Source: Pegoplata infirma
Taxonomy: Eukaryota; Arthropoda; Insecta; Diptera; Anthomyiidae
DNA: 64,000 bases
Assembly (NCBI GenBank): GCA_963921195.1
Contig: OY992537.1
Span: 91,780,736-91,844,735 of the forward strand
Direction of reading: 5' to 3'
This document shows positions 21,218 to 31,750 of the stretch, in pieces (the first letter of the stretch is position 1; each line of letters opens with the position of its first letter). The translations under genes were made by a program, and so were the position numbers. Under the pieces are notes generated by a model that saw nothing but the letters and a program-made list of their open reading frames with translations, searched no databases and was not told the origin of the DNA.

Positions 21218-23194
21218 CACTGTGCAACACGATTTTGTATCTTGAATGGGACCAAAAAAATTGTAAGTATACCAACAGTTAAGCAAAACCCCCGAAGGGT
21301 TTTGAAAACTTAGCTCGAGTTCTTTTTTTATGGCCCAATGAAGATTTTAAATTTTTTTCAAAGGCGCTTTGAAAAAGGCAAAAAATAAGTATTAAATCTA
21401 ATTCTGAGATAAACAATGTTAAAATATGTCTTCTTTAGAATTTGATAGCGGTTCTTTTCTTAAAACATTTTAACCCTCTATCTCCCATTTTTAGGGGTCA
21501 TTTCGGTTCTTTTTTCAAATATCCTTTAAGAACACCAATGAAACGTGCGTTTAAAGGGTTCAAATGTTCTATTCCGCATCAAATTTCACTTAAAGTTGCC
21601 GTATTATAATCCCATACTATTAAATTGTTTTTCATCAAAGCCGGGTGAAATAAGTCAAAAAAATTTTATAAATCTGCTATTAAGCTAAATTACGATAATA
21701 GATGTCTTCTGTGAAATTTGATGGCGGTTCTTTCTTCGAATATATTAACCCTCCCATTTTAGGGGTAATTTTTGTCCTTTTTCCAAATACCCTCATAGAA
21801 CACCTCTAAGACGTACCTTTAAGGGGTTTAAATGTTCTACAAACATTTTCTTAATCAAATTTTACTAGGGGTTGTCGAAGGTTAAAAGTTCGTGCGAAAA
21901 GTGCAGAAAACTTTAAAAATTAAAAATATAAAGTATTTTGGTGAAAAATAATTTGACTAATTTTGGGCAATTGGGGTACGCTGATTTCAAATCTGGCTAT
22001 CGTTTTTTTGGGTCAGCTCTAGTTTTTGAGATATAGCCTAAGGAATCTTTGAAAATAGGCTATTGTTGGCATCTTTGTGAGTCCATATTTACCAACACTT
22101 GTCTTACATCCAAAAAGTGAATGACGATTTTGAGTATGTTGGATATGCTGATTTCAAAAATGCTCTTACTTTTGTTGAGTCATCTTTAGTTTTGGAGATA
22201 TCGCTAAAATAAAATTTTTAAATTTATGCCCTCTTTAATTTTGTCTGAATATTTATGCCCTTTTTAGAATCTCGAAAACTGAAGCTGTCAGAAAAAAACC
22301 AAGCGAAGTTAGTTGAAATCGCACTTTTTCGACTCTTTAACAGCGAACGCGAGCTGATGGAAAACATTGGATAACAGATTCGGAATCAGCACACTAAAAT
22401 CCATATAAATCAGTTGTCAAAGGTCAGGCAAATTGAAAAAGTTCAACTTTTGTCAACCTGTGTTATGATAACTTTAATTTTTCCTTTTTTAAAGATTTTG
22501 TTTATGTCGCACGAATTTTGACCTTTGACAAGCCCTAGTAAAATTTGATGCAGAAATGTTTGTAGCACATTTTAACCCTTTAAACGTACGCCTTAATCGT
22601 GTTTTATGAGGATATTTAAAAAAGGGCCAAATGACCCATAAAAATGGGAGATACAGGGTTATAAGCAGATTTACAAAATTTTTTCGACATTTCACACAAC
22701 TGTGATGAAAAACAATTTAATTGTATGTGATAATTTAAAATTGTACTTTTTTAAACATTGTGCACTTTTCACACGAACTTTTGATCTTCGGCAACCCCTA
22801 GTGAAATTTGATGCAGAAAATTTTTGTAAAACATTTTAACCCTTTAAACGAAGGTTTAATTGGTGTTCCATGAGGATATTTAAAAAAAAGACCAAAATGG
22901 TCCCTTAAAATTGGAGATAGAGGGTTAATATATTCTAAGAAAAGAACCACACCCAAATTCTACTGAAGACATGTCTTAACATTATTTACCTCAGAATTAG
23001 GTTTAATACTTATTTTTTGATTTATTCAAAACGCCTTTAAAAAAAATTTAAAAACTTCAGTGGGCCATAAAAAAAGAACTAGAGCTAAGTTTTCAAACCC
23101 TTCTGGGGTATTGGTCTGCTACTGGTATACTTTCATTTTTTTTTTTTTGTCCAGTTCAAGATACACTCGAAGACTCCAAATTTGTTGCACAGTG
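21218..23194. mobile_element. Palindromic element P5 (2.0 kb, tips CACTGTGCAACA)
   Basis: Tips 'CACTGTGCAACA' and 'TGTTGCACAGTG' bound two arms of nearly 1 kb. Mirrored landmarks include 'TTATGGCCCAATGAAG' with 'TTCAGTGGGCCATAA', and TTTAACCCTCTATCTCCCAT with its complement near 22908. Each arm carries two tandem copies of a ~300-bp module (CCATTTTTAGGGGTCATT at 21485 and CCCATTTTAGGGGTAATT at 21753; inverted at 22630 and 22900). There is no transposase. The tip is almost the same as that of P2, implying related mobilising machinery. Confidence 0.85.
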
Positions 23195-23560
23195 CATTTT
23201 TACTAAATAAAAGTGCAATTTTACAACGAAGTTTTTATTACGATAATTCAAAATTTACCACAGAAAACTGTGAATTTAAAAAGAACAATTTGTTTTATGT
23301 ATTTTAAGAAAGTATGTGTATTAGAGTGTCCCTTGTTTTGGAATAAATATTGAGGCGGTACCCGCTCACTTTTTTCCATTTAACTTGAAAATAACTCATG
23401 AGTCATTTTACGTCCCCACGACCACGACTTCCCTAAGTGACGGACAAATTATTTGTTTTTAATTTTTTATTTTTTTTTTTGAGTTATTAATTTTGGTGCG
23501 ATAAAACTTTAAGCTTTAAAAAATTTAGAAAAAAAATTCTGAGCCGTTGGGGTCCTACAC
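23195..23560. other. Short AT-rich gap
   Basis: No gene. The segment 'GAGGCGGTACCCGCTCACTT' with CCACGACCACGACTTCCC (23350-23440) is GC-richer than its surroundings, but no frame gives a recognisable product and no copy is seen elsewhere. Confidence 0.4.
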
Positions 23561-23567
23561 AGAAAAA

Positions 23568-23900
23568 AATAAAAAAAAATCAATTACGAAATTTGTTGAT
23601 TCAATTACAAATCTAATTGATTTCGGACCTATTACGGAAATGCACATATTTTTTTAGAATTTATTTTTAAAATTCAATTAAAATTTTGATTGAATAAATT
23701 AAAGTTTTGATTTGAATTAAATTAGAAAATCAATTAAAATTTTAATTGAATTAATTAAAAATTTAAATTATTATATAATTGATAATCAATTACAAGATCT
23801 TTTGAATCAAATAAAATTTTTAAATGAAATAAAACGAAAAATCAATCAAATTTTAAGTGAATGTATTAAAAGTTCCCCTGAAAAAAAAACACCCTTACAT
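23568..23900. mobile_element. M1-like left end with AATTGATT-rich body
   Basis: Begins 'CACAGAAAAAAATAAAAAAA' like M1, but the body is built from TCAATTA / TAATTGA alternations rather than GAGTAAAT phrases. No right-hand TTTCTGTG terminus found, so either the right end is lost or it is a related subfamily. Confidence 0.5.
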
Positions 23901-24573
23901 AAGAAAATCAAAAATTTTTATGTTTCCCATTTTTTAAAGAAAAAAATTTTTATTTAATGTATTTTAAATTCTTAGCGGTTCGATAGTTAGGATAACACCG
24001 TCTGACAGCCAATATTAAACATGAACCGGATGATATACGTCTGAAAGTAGAAATCAAATGGAGTAAAACTGCATTCACAGTTTTTCATTTCGTGATCATG
24101 TTTCCGTTTAAAAGGACTTCGAAGTTTTAAAGGATACATTTTGTAAAATATATTTTGAAATATTTGTACTTGTCCTAGGATGACACTGGTGATGGAATAT
24201 GAAAGAGGAGGATCTCCCCTAATTTTTATTTTTTTTATTTTGTCATATTAGGATAAAGGGATGTGAATAAAGTGATTTGAAAACTTTGTCAAAAAATTTT
24301 GTTAAAAATTTTGATTGATATTAAAGATAAATTTTTGAAAGGAAGTAACTTAGTTTCTTTTTCCCGATATGTAAAAATAATAAAATAGGAAATTTATGGG
24401 AGATCCTCCTCTTTTATTTGCTGTCACTAGTGTCACCCTGGGACAAGTACAAATTTTTCAAAAATATTTTCCAAAAAAAAATATTTTATAAAATTTAGTC
24501 CTCTAAAACTTTGAAGTCCTTTTAAAAGGAAACACGAGCACGAAAAGCAAAACTGTTAATGCAGTTACATTTA

Positions 24574-24700
24574 GGGCGGATTACTCAATGAAAAGTTAGC
24601 TGCTAACTGCCGATTTAACGGAGCCTTATGTCAAAATTTGTATGAAAAAGTTAAATTTAACGGAGAGTTATTTTTTAACGGAGCATTGAGTAATCCAGCC
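24574..24700. mobile_element. 127-bp TTA-flanked MITE (PIF/Harbinger-like)
   Basis: Inverted termini 'GGGCGGATTACTCAATG' and 'CATTGAGTAATCCAGCC'. TTA precedes (24571-24573) and follows (24701-24703). Internal short repeats TTAACGGAG occur three times. The TWA target and G-rich tip match PIF/Harbinger MITEs; no transposase present. Confidence 0.88.
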
Positions 24701-24703
24701 TTA

Positions 24704-24858
24704 GGGGAATGTCACAGACTCAATTCTGTTCGGATTTGAAAAAAGTGGTTTACTCGTAAAACGCAAAACGAATATTATTTTTTTCGGAACGAAATCACTT
24801 TTAAAAACCAAAGTGAAATTGAACGAGTAAACCACTTTTTAAGTCTGTGACATGCCTC
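24704..24858. mobile_element. 155-bp TTA-flanked MITE of a different family
   Basis: Inverted termini 'GGGGAATGTCACAGACT' and 'AGTCTGTGACATGCCTC', extended by an inner inverted pair AAAAGTGGTTTACTCGT / CGAGTAAACCACTTTTT. TTA at 24701-24703 is shared with the preceding MITE, and a third TTA follows at 24859-24861. It therefore inserted into, or next to, the duplication made by its neighbour. Confidence 0.88.
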
Positions 24859-24922
24859 TTAGTCTCTAGTTTCAAACGTAGTTCGTGTTTAATTTTTTTT
24901 TTTTCATTTTTATCGGACGGTG

Positions 24923-25740
24923 TAATTAATTTTTTTCTCCAAACTGCCTCGATAAGTATAAAAGTACCTCTTTTTTAAAAAGGTGTGTTAACTTTTATAA
25001 AAAATTTAATTGTTTTCATAACATTCATAATTCTCATCGAGTCAATATTTGTTCTTATATTTACACAAATAACTTAAAATACTTAAAATTCTGATATTAT
25101 GATTTCGTAACTTTTCTATATTATATTCTTATAATAATAATGTAATATCAAGATTATGTTTATATTTTTATTTTTTATAGGAAAGGAATATGTATATCTC
25201 GTATATGACACTAAAAATGTTTGTCTACTCCATATAATTTTGTAAATATAAGAATTTTGAGTATCTCTTATATAACAAATATTTACAAATACATATGAAA
25301 AAATATTGCATCCTTCACCCAAAGCTAAAGGATATTTAAATACAATTTACATAAAAATATGTAATGTTAACATGTCTTAAGGGCTGGTGAAAAAAAAGCA
25401 AGGCATTATTAAAATATATTATTTTTAATTTATTTAATTTAATGCTATTTTTAGAAATTTTTGATTAAATAATAAAAACGTGCAAAAATTCTATAATAGT
25501 ATGTATTTGTCTGTAATCTAGTTAAATTGAAAGTTTGCATATTAATGTGTAATATTCTTAAAAGAAATTAGTTGTATTTACCTTTGAAGAAATAAGCGTT
25601 AGTGTAGGTGATGATCCCTGAAATTAAATAAAATTTTTAAAGTTTTATTACAGAAAAAAATGGGATAAGTTTTTGTTAATCAAATTTCTGAAAATGTTTT
25701 TATGCCCTCCACTTATTGTTAGTGGTATTCAGGGGAAATT
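24923..25740. other. AT-rich gap
   Basis: No gene or repeat recognised. The extremely AT-rich segment 25080-25330 has small ORFs of no recognisable character. A stub 'TATGCCCTCCACTTATTGTTAGTGG' -like sequence at about 25701 may be a heavily decayed DINE-like end. Confidence 0.4.
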
Positions 25741-25869
25741 TAACTGGCGGATCACCGATTTTGGTAATTTTTGGTAATTTATAAAGGACCATAAAATAAC
25801 ATGTATTTTTTATCAATACTCTGGAAGATATGAGCGTTTAAAAAAGCGTTTTTTTGACAATATTGACTT

Positions 25870-26800
25870 TTAGACAGTTTTATAAAATTTTTGTGCTCTG
25901 AAATCGTAAGTCGTGCGAAAAAACTTATGAATGCAATAGTGTATATAAAATTATAAAGATTTAAAATTTATTTTTTTTTTTTAATTTAAACAAACAAATG
26001 TTAAAAACCATATTTGAATGTCATTTTTTCCTGGGAAGGACACCATGGATTTCCAAAATCAGTATTTTGTAATAAAGTTTAGGATGTCCTTTTAATGCAA
26101 CTAAAATTTCAGAGAGATGTTTTTTCGTATAGTTGAGCAATTAATTTTCAAAGTTCATTAGATAGCCAAATATCTGATTTTTTTTTTGAAAATTTTGGCA
26201 AAAAATCACAAATTTATCTTATCACCAACTTTGAAAATTTATTCTTCGACAACACGAAAAAACACCTCCCTGAAATTTTAACAGCGTTAAAAGTACATTC
26301 GAAACTTTAATAAAAATATTTGTTTTTGTAAATCCATGGTGTCATTCCCGCAAAAAAGGACTTTCAAATATGGTTTTAAAAAATTTTGTTGATTTTTTTT
26401 AGAAATTTTTTTTTTTGTTTCCAAATTTTAAAACTCCATAATTTTATCAACAATATTGTCACACAAAGTTTTTTCGTACAACTTACGGTTTCCGAGCAAA
26501 AAAACACAAAAGAACTGTCTAAAGCCAACTATTTGATTTTTTTTTTTGCCAAAATTTAAAAAAAAATAAAATATTTGGCTTTCTAACAAACTTTGAAAAT
26601 TTAGTGCTCAACAATACAAAAAACACCACTCTGAAATTTTAACAGCGTTTTTATCGTATTCTAAACTTAATTTTTTTCTTTTGCTTTTGGAAATACATAG
26701 TGTCCTTCCCAGGATAAAAGGACATTCAAATATTGTTTTAAAAATTTTTTGTAGAAATTTTTTAATATTTTTTTTTTTATTAAATCTTCATAATTTTATC
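25870..26800. mobile_element. Palindromic element P9 with a third half-unit
   Basis: Left arm AGACAGTTTTATAAAATTTT with 'ATCGTAAGTCGTGCG' is mirrored by 'CGTACAACTTACGGT' and AAAAGAACTGTCT near 26466-26521. A third block (26525-26800) repeats the inner sequence directly ('TCCTTCCCAGGATAAAAGGA'; compare TCATTTTTTCCTGGGAAGGA at 26021 and TCATTCCCGCAAAAAAGGAC at 26342). So the structure is arm, inverted arm, arm. The right side is cut by the M1 insertion at 26803. No protein. Confidence 0.75.
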
Positions 26801-27129
26801 TACACAGAAAAAAAAAATTGAGTAAATTTATAATTGTTGAGTTGAGTTGAGTTGAGTTGAGTTAAAGGTGTATTGTACAAGCCTTGAAAGAAAGCTAGGC
26901 GCGAGTCCATGGGGCTCAGACTCAAAATAGTCCATTGTACCATACCCTAGAAGGAAAGATTAGTAAGGAATGAAACAAAGTTTAAAGAGAGTGAAAGGTG
27001 CTTGCTCAGTACTTCTCAGTTGCTTTCACAAACCTGAGAAAGTCAGACAAGGGAAGTCCATGGACCATGTCCGTTGACAAAATATCAGAGCCCATTATCC
27101 GCAGTCTTGCTCTTGAGAACGCTGGGCAA

Positions 27130-27247
27130 TAACAGACGTAGTGTTCAAGCTGCACAAAGAGGGTCTGATAAGACACCCAATCTCGTCATATGATGAGCAC
27201 AGGCATTGTGTCCCGTAATTATGCCAGTAAGTTTGCGACAGTCACTA
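27130..27247 (-). pseudogene. LINE ORF2 C-terminal Cys/His tail
   Basis: Beyond the M1 insertion the LINE resumes as 'DCRKLTGIITGHNACAHHM' then 'TRLGVLSDPLCAA' and stop. This matches the CRxxLTGHxxxxxHxxRxGxxxxPxC pattern that closes ORF2 in RNase H-bearing LINEs. Some sequence between RNase H and this tail is missing, so the inner M1 lies at a deletion or replaced part of the gene. Confidence 0.75.
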
Positions 27248-27904
27248 CACAGAAAAAAATATGGGGAAAAACAATTTGAGTAATCACTTGTTTAAATTTA
27301 AAAAAAGTTTTGAGTAATTTTTTAATTGACGCAATTAAAAATTTACTCAAAAATTTAAAAACAAATTGAGTAAATAATTTAATAAGAATTTAATAGCTTT
27401 TTTAATTTTTTTTTTGAATTTTCTTAGTTTTTTTAATTCTCGTTTAGTTTATAGTTTTTTGTATATATACATGAAAGTTTGTAATCATATTTATAAAATT
27501 TTTTTATGTCTTTAAGACAAAAATATATTTGGTAAAGTTTGAAAAAACATGTTTTTTTTCTTTGTAAAAAAAATATGAAATTTTTTTAAACTTTGTTTTT
27601 TTTAGAGTAGAAACAGAATAAGCCCGGCACGACTTTTTCCATATGGTTTGGCAGATTAAACTGGTGGCCGGCGCCGATGTGAAATAAAGCTTGTTCTGTT
27701 TTTAAAAGGTGGTGCTTCTTGTTCTGTTCCTGCACTTAATAGTGTCAATTAAAAATTTACTCAAATTTTTTTGGCAAACATTTAATAAATTTTTATTAAA
27801 AATTTACTCAATACTATTAAATCGTTTACTGGTGGAAAATTGAGTAATTTTTTACTCAATAGTATTAAAAATTTACTCAAATTTTTTTTTTATTTCTTTC
27901 TGTG
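27248..27904. mobile_element. M1 MITE inserted in the LINE
   Basis: Complete M1 copy, CACAGAAAAAAATATGGGG to TTTCTTTCTGTG, flanked by TA on both sides (27246-27247, 27905-27906). It carries its own extra ~140 bp (about 27606-27747, GC-richer, with GAAACAGAATAAG / CTTGTTCTGTTCC ends), which is absent from the other M1 copies and therefore a still younger insertion. No ORF of its own. Confidence 0.88.
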
Positions 27905-27906
27905 TA

Positions 27907-28201
27907 CTGTCCAAATTAGTGACAGTTTGTCACTGTCACTACAGATACCGATTTTCCTATCCCTCCTTTCAATTATCCAAGTCGCCACGTCCAAAATATC
28001 AAACACTTCAGTCTGAAAAACTGTTGCCATTTTGCCCATGGCATTAGAGTATTTGGTTTCGTCATCCAAATACCAACCAGATCTAGAACCAACTAAGGTA
28101 CTAGAACTGTCGATAGAAGGTATCAGAGTAATTTCTGAGAAGTTTATCTGGATCACACCAGTCTTCCCTTCTCGGAAATTTAACACTGAACTTCCTACCA
28201 A
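27907..28201 (-). pseudogene. LINE RNase H domain remnant
   Basis: In a frame shifted from the RT, the minus strand reads 'SIDSSSTLVGSRSGWYLDDE' (in place of the usual YTDGSK start with the first catalytic Asp). Then come 'TVFQTEVFDILDVATWIIE' (Glu region) and 'RKIGICSDSDKL' (SDSxxA-like third acidic site), before the M1 insertion cuts it at 27906. RNase H in LINE ORF2 removes RNA from the cDNA hybrid. A frameshift, a lost DGS motif and the insertion make it non-functional. Confidence 0.85.
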
Positions 28202-29427
28202 ACTCTATGCAAGGCGTCATACTGTCTAAGGGCATAGCAAACATCGGACAAAGTTCCGAAAGCCTATTAAATAGTTGACAATGTCCTGCATTGTAGTCTC
28301 CATGCCATGGTCCATTTTTACGGAGTCTGCACAGAAATTTCATGGCTACCACTTGGATATGTAGATCCAAGGGAAGCATGTCCAACATGGCGTTAAGATC
28401 TGCACCTGGTGTAGTGCTCATAGCACCTGTAATCCCCAAGCAAGCTGCTCTTTGTAGTCCGTCCAGTAGAGCCCGTGTAGATTTAACTACCGTTCTCGGC
28501 CACCAGACCACCGCCGCGTACGTCACAAAAGGTCTAATGACCGCTAGCTACATCCAGTGCACCCCCGCAGGTCTTAGACCCCACGTTTTCCCAAAAGCTC
28601 TCCGACACTGCCAGAAAATACGGTGCGCCCGAGATATCTTAAGTTCAACATGTTTTGTCCACATTAGTTTAACACCCTTCAGCGTAGGAAGCTTAAGACC
28701 CTTGTGTTTGATCCTTCGCGTAAACAACACGAGTGTTGTTGTAGCTGGATTCAAGGGCAGTCCATGCCTGTTGCACCAGTTGTCCATCAAGTCTATAACA
28801 GTCTGCATTTTATTGCAGACCATTTCAAGAGACTTTCCAGAAACTAATGCACACACATCGTCCGCATATGCCTGTACGTGAACACCCAGAGACTGTATTT
28901 CCGCCAGAAGTGAGTCGACCACAAAACACCATAGTAGCGGAGAGAGAACACCTCCTTGGGGACAGCCTCTGTTTATCTCAACCGTCACTTTTGTGCCCCA
29001 CTGACTTTCAGTGGTCAACAATCTATTAGAGAGCATAAAGTAGATCCATTTGACAAGAACTGGATCCACACCATGCTCTTCAGCCGAAGCCTTCATAGAG
29101 TCAAAGGTGGCATTATCAAAGGCCCCCTCAATATCCACAAGTACACCCAAAGTGTAGTTTTGCTTATCACGGCCCTTCTCAATCTTTAAAACAAGATCAT
29201 GAAGTGCCGACTCACAAGATCTACCACTTTGGTATGCATGTTGCTGAGTATTTAAGGGGCACTCGACTAATGCTACCGACCTTTTGAATTTTTCCACCAT
29301 TCGTTCAAGACTTTTCAGTAGGAAAGAAGACAAACTGATTGGTCTGAAACTTTTCGGTTTGGGAATAAAGACGACTTTGACATCGAACCAGGATGATGGA
29401 ACATAACCATGGGCCAGACTGGCCAAA
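28101..29427 (-). pseudogene. LINE reverse transcriptase (ORF2 remnant)
   Basis: Encodes the RNA-templated DNA polymerase of the LINE. N to C: 'KSFRPISLSSFLLKSLER' (fingers), 'QHAYQSGRSCESALHDL', motif A 'GVLVDIEGAFDNATF' with the first catalytic Asp, motif B 'RGCPQGGVLSPLLWC', motif C 'VQAYADDVCAL' with the catalytic Asp pair, then 'GLPLNPATTTLVLFTR' and thumb-like 'ISRAHRIFWQCRRAFGKTWG'. A single in-frame TAG (about 28545) splits RT from the continuation 'PFVTYAAVVWWPRTV' and the connection domain down to 'DPDKLLRNYSDTFY', where the frame is lost. The first 15 residues of the longest ORF come from flanking M1 DNA, not the LINE. Catalytic residues persist, but the gene is broken. Confidence 0.93.
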
Positions 29428-29970
29428 AAATTTATAATACTATTGAGAAAAAAAATTACTCGGTTTTGCACCAGTAAACGATTTAATAGAATTGAGTAAA
29501 CTTTTAATAAAAAAATATTAAATGCTTACTAAAAAAATTGAGTAAATTTTTAATTGACACAAAAAATGTTCTTAAAGTTTCTAGATTTTTTGAAGTAACT
29601 TTTTAATTGTGTCAAGTAAAAATTTACTCAAAATTTAACAATTCATTTTTTTTTTTTAAATTAAAAAAGTTTCACATTTTTTTTTTTGTAAATGTTTTTC
29701 AAACTTTATCACATATATTTATGTCTTAAAGACAAAGGAAAATTTCATACGGATCATTTAAAACTTTCATATATTTACATATAAAAAATACAATAAACTA
29801 AATGAGAATTCAAAACACCAAGAGAATAAAAAAAAACAAAAAAAAATTTAAATTATTGACTCAATTTTTTTTTAGCTTTTGAGTAAATTTTTAATTGCGT
29901 CAATTAAAAATTTTTTTTAAACTTAAACAAGTGATTACTCAAATTGTTTTTCTCAATATTATTTTCTGTG

Positions 29971-30594
29971 TGCATTAAAAACCTTTAATATTTAAAAATA
30001 CTTTTAATTAAAATACAATTAAAATTTTAAAGATTTTTTTAAAGACAAACGAATACTAGGGCTAGGATGGGATGGTACGGGAACAGACATTAAACATAAA
30101 TTCTCTACATTCATGCACAGTGCCGAAGTTTGAAACATTAATGACTGACTGAGAGTGTCTCTGTCTGTCTGATCATTTGTCTGTCTGTCCATATAAAACA
30201 TAAAACTAACAATAAATGAATAAAAAGGTGTATTGATGCATTAAAGCGTGTTTGTATCTAAATTGATCAAATTTTGGGGACATACATGAATACACACTCT
30301 CACACACAACAATCAACAATGGGGTGGCGTTAATTTAAAAATTAATTAATTTTGAATGTATTTTAAGGTAATCACAAGAAAATAATTAAAAAAAAAAACT
30401 ACATAATTTTCTAAAAAACAAGTGATTTTTAACGATTTTAAACAAAAATCATCAATTCTGGAATGTTAAGTAGAATCGATTGCAGTATAATATGATGCCT
30501 TCTGAAACCGATTGTTTGTAACGAAATTTTTGCTGGGAAAGGTAACAAACTCTAGAAATCTGATTTTGGTTTCAGTCGGCAACTAGCTGTCAAA
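29971..30594. other. AT-rich gap with short CTGT-rich tract
   Basis: No gene. A 'CTGTCTGTCTG' run at 30162-30190 may be the remnant of a GTCY tract, but neither DINE end is near. 'GGGCTAGGATGGGATGG' at 30060 is the only GC-rich patch. Confidence 0.4.
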
Positions 30595-31750
30595 GTTGAA
30601 AAAAATATTACGTATTTTGAACAATATTCATGTTAGCACTTTTTGACCATATCCGCCTCAAAAATTCGGAAATTGTGCATACTTTACACGGTGAGCCTCA
30701 GCGATGTTTAGGTTCAACTTTAGTGTCGACGAAAAGTGTAAACGCAGTTAGATTTCTACTTGATTAAATGTCACAAAACTGTTATCAGAGAAATCGTAGC
30801 TGTTCGCATTCGCGAGATATCGCGAAATTAGTGTTTTTGTATTTTCTAAAATTTTGACAATGAAGTTTTTAATTATCTTCAAAAACTGAGTATGCTGTTT
30901 TAATTGTATTTATTTACAGGTCACAAAACAGTAAAGTTCGAAATCATATCTGCTCAATTTCGCGAAAAATCGCAAAATTAACAAAAAAAAAAAAAATTGT
31001 GAAAAAAAATATTTTTCGCGTAAATTAGCAGTCAAGATGTTGGTTTGAGCAGTTTTACCACCTTTTACCACATAAAATTTAAACTGCATACAATATATAT
31101 GTCGTTTATTGATTTTTTTCCTTTATTTTAGACACTGAAGATAAAAAAAATAAATTAATTAATATAAAAGCTTGAACAGTTATTTTGAAATTTCTCGGGA
31201 AGTTCATCATCTATTATTTTTATGCTTGCAGATTTGTCACCTTTAATAACCTCGAATTCAAACTGCATACCACATTTTTGTCGTTAATTGAAGTAAATGT
31301 TTTTACAGACCAAAAATAACACAAAGTAATAAATAAGTAGTAGTTTAGCGAGTTTTTTAGCGATATCTCGAAGAATTGAGCAGCTAGAATTTAAATGTTA
31401 ACAGCCTTATCACCTTTAATCAATAGCAAATCAAACTGCATTTCGTGTTTTTCAACAATGTTAAAGAAACTTCTTTTATTAATCAAAACAAGAAATACCC
31501 CCAAAAAGCTGTTTTTCGCTATTTTTCGCGAAAGTAAGCAGCTATAATTTTTTGTGGGCAGTTTTAATTTCTTCCAACATGCTCAAATCAAACTGCATAC
31601 CACTTTTTTTATTATTTCTAAAGAACCGGTTTTAAAATATAAATAAATAACAAAAAAAATAATATAATTACGCGATATCTCGCGAAATTTAAAACCTACA
31701 ATTTCGATGTCAACAGCTGTGTGACCTTTGATCAAGCACAAGTAAAACTG

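Larger units (their letters stand above)
23996..24922. mobile_element. Palindromic element P6, copy 2, carrying two inserted MITEs
   Basis: Termini 'CACCGTCTGACAGCC' and 'ATCGGACGGTG' with TAA outside both. Arms match copy 1 (12291-12921): 'GGAGGATCTCCCCTAATTTT' pairs with its complement at 24409-24418, and CATGAACCGGATGATATACG is shared. The extra length comes from insertions at 24574-24700 and 24704-24858; without them the arm reads as in copy 1. Confidence 0.85.
26835..29427 (-). mobile_element. 5'-truncated RNase H-bearing LINE with 11-bp TSD
   Basis: Minus-strand non-LTR retrotransposon. The 5' break at 29427 falls inside the RT N-terminus ('LASLAHGYVPSSWFDVKVVF'). The order is RT, connection, RNase H, Cys/His tail, about 200 bp of 3' UTR, then a pentanucleotide tail (four to five ACTCA/TTGAG units at 26837-26860). 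'AAATTTATAAT' flanks it at 26824-26834 and 29428-29438. Truncation at the 5' end plus a short target duplication is the hallmark of target-primed reverse transcription. RT plus C-terminal RNase H fits the I/LOA/R1 side of the LINE tree; the exact clade is uncertain. It is interrupted by another M1 at 27248-27904. Confidence 0.92.
26803..29970. mobile_element. M1 MITE split by a LINE insertion
   Basis: The left piece (26803-26834: CACAGAAAAAAAAAATTGAG...) and the right piece (29428-29970: ...TTGCACCAGTAAACGATTT to TTTTCTGTG) are the two parts of one M1 copy. They rejoin exactly over the duplicated 'AAATTTATAAT' and then match the order in the intact copy at 35115-35668. The 2.6 kb in between is a LINE. 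Confidence 0.9.

Noticed and set aside
28342..28881. 179-codon plus-strand ORF opposite the LINE RT
   Set aside because: It is the antisense shadow of the RT reading frame; its translation has no domain, whereas the minus strand has all RT motifs.
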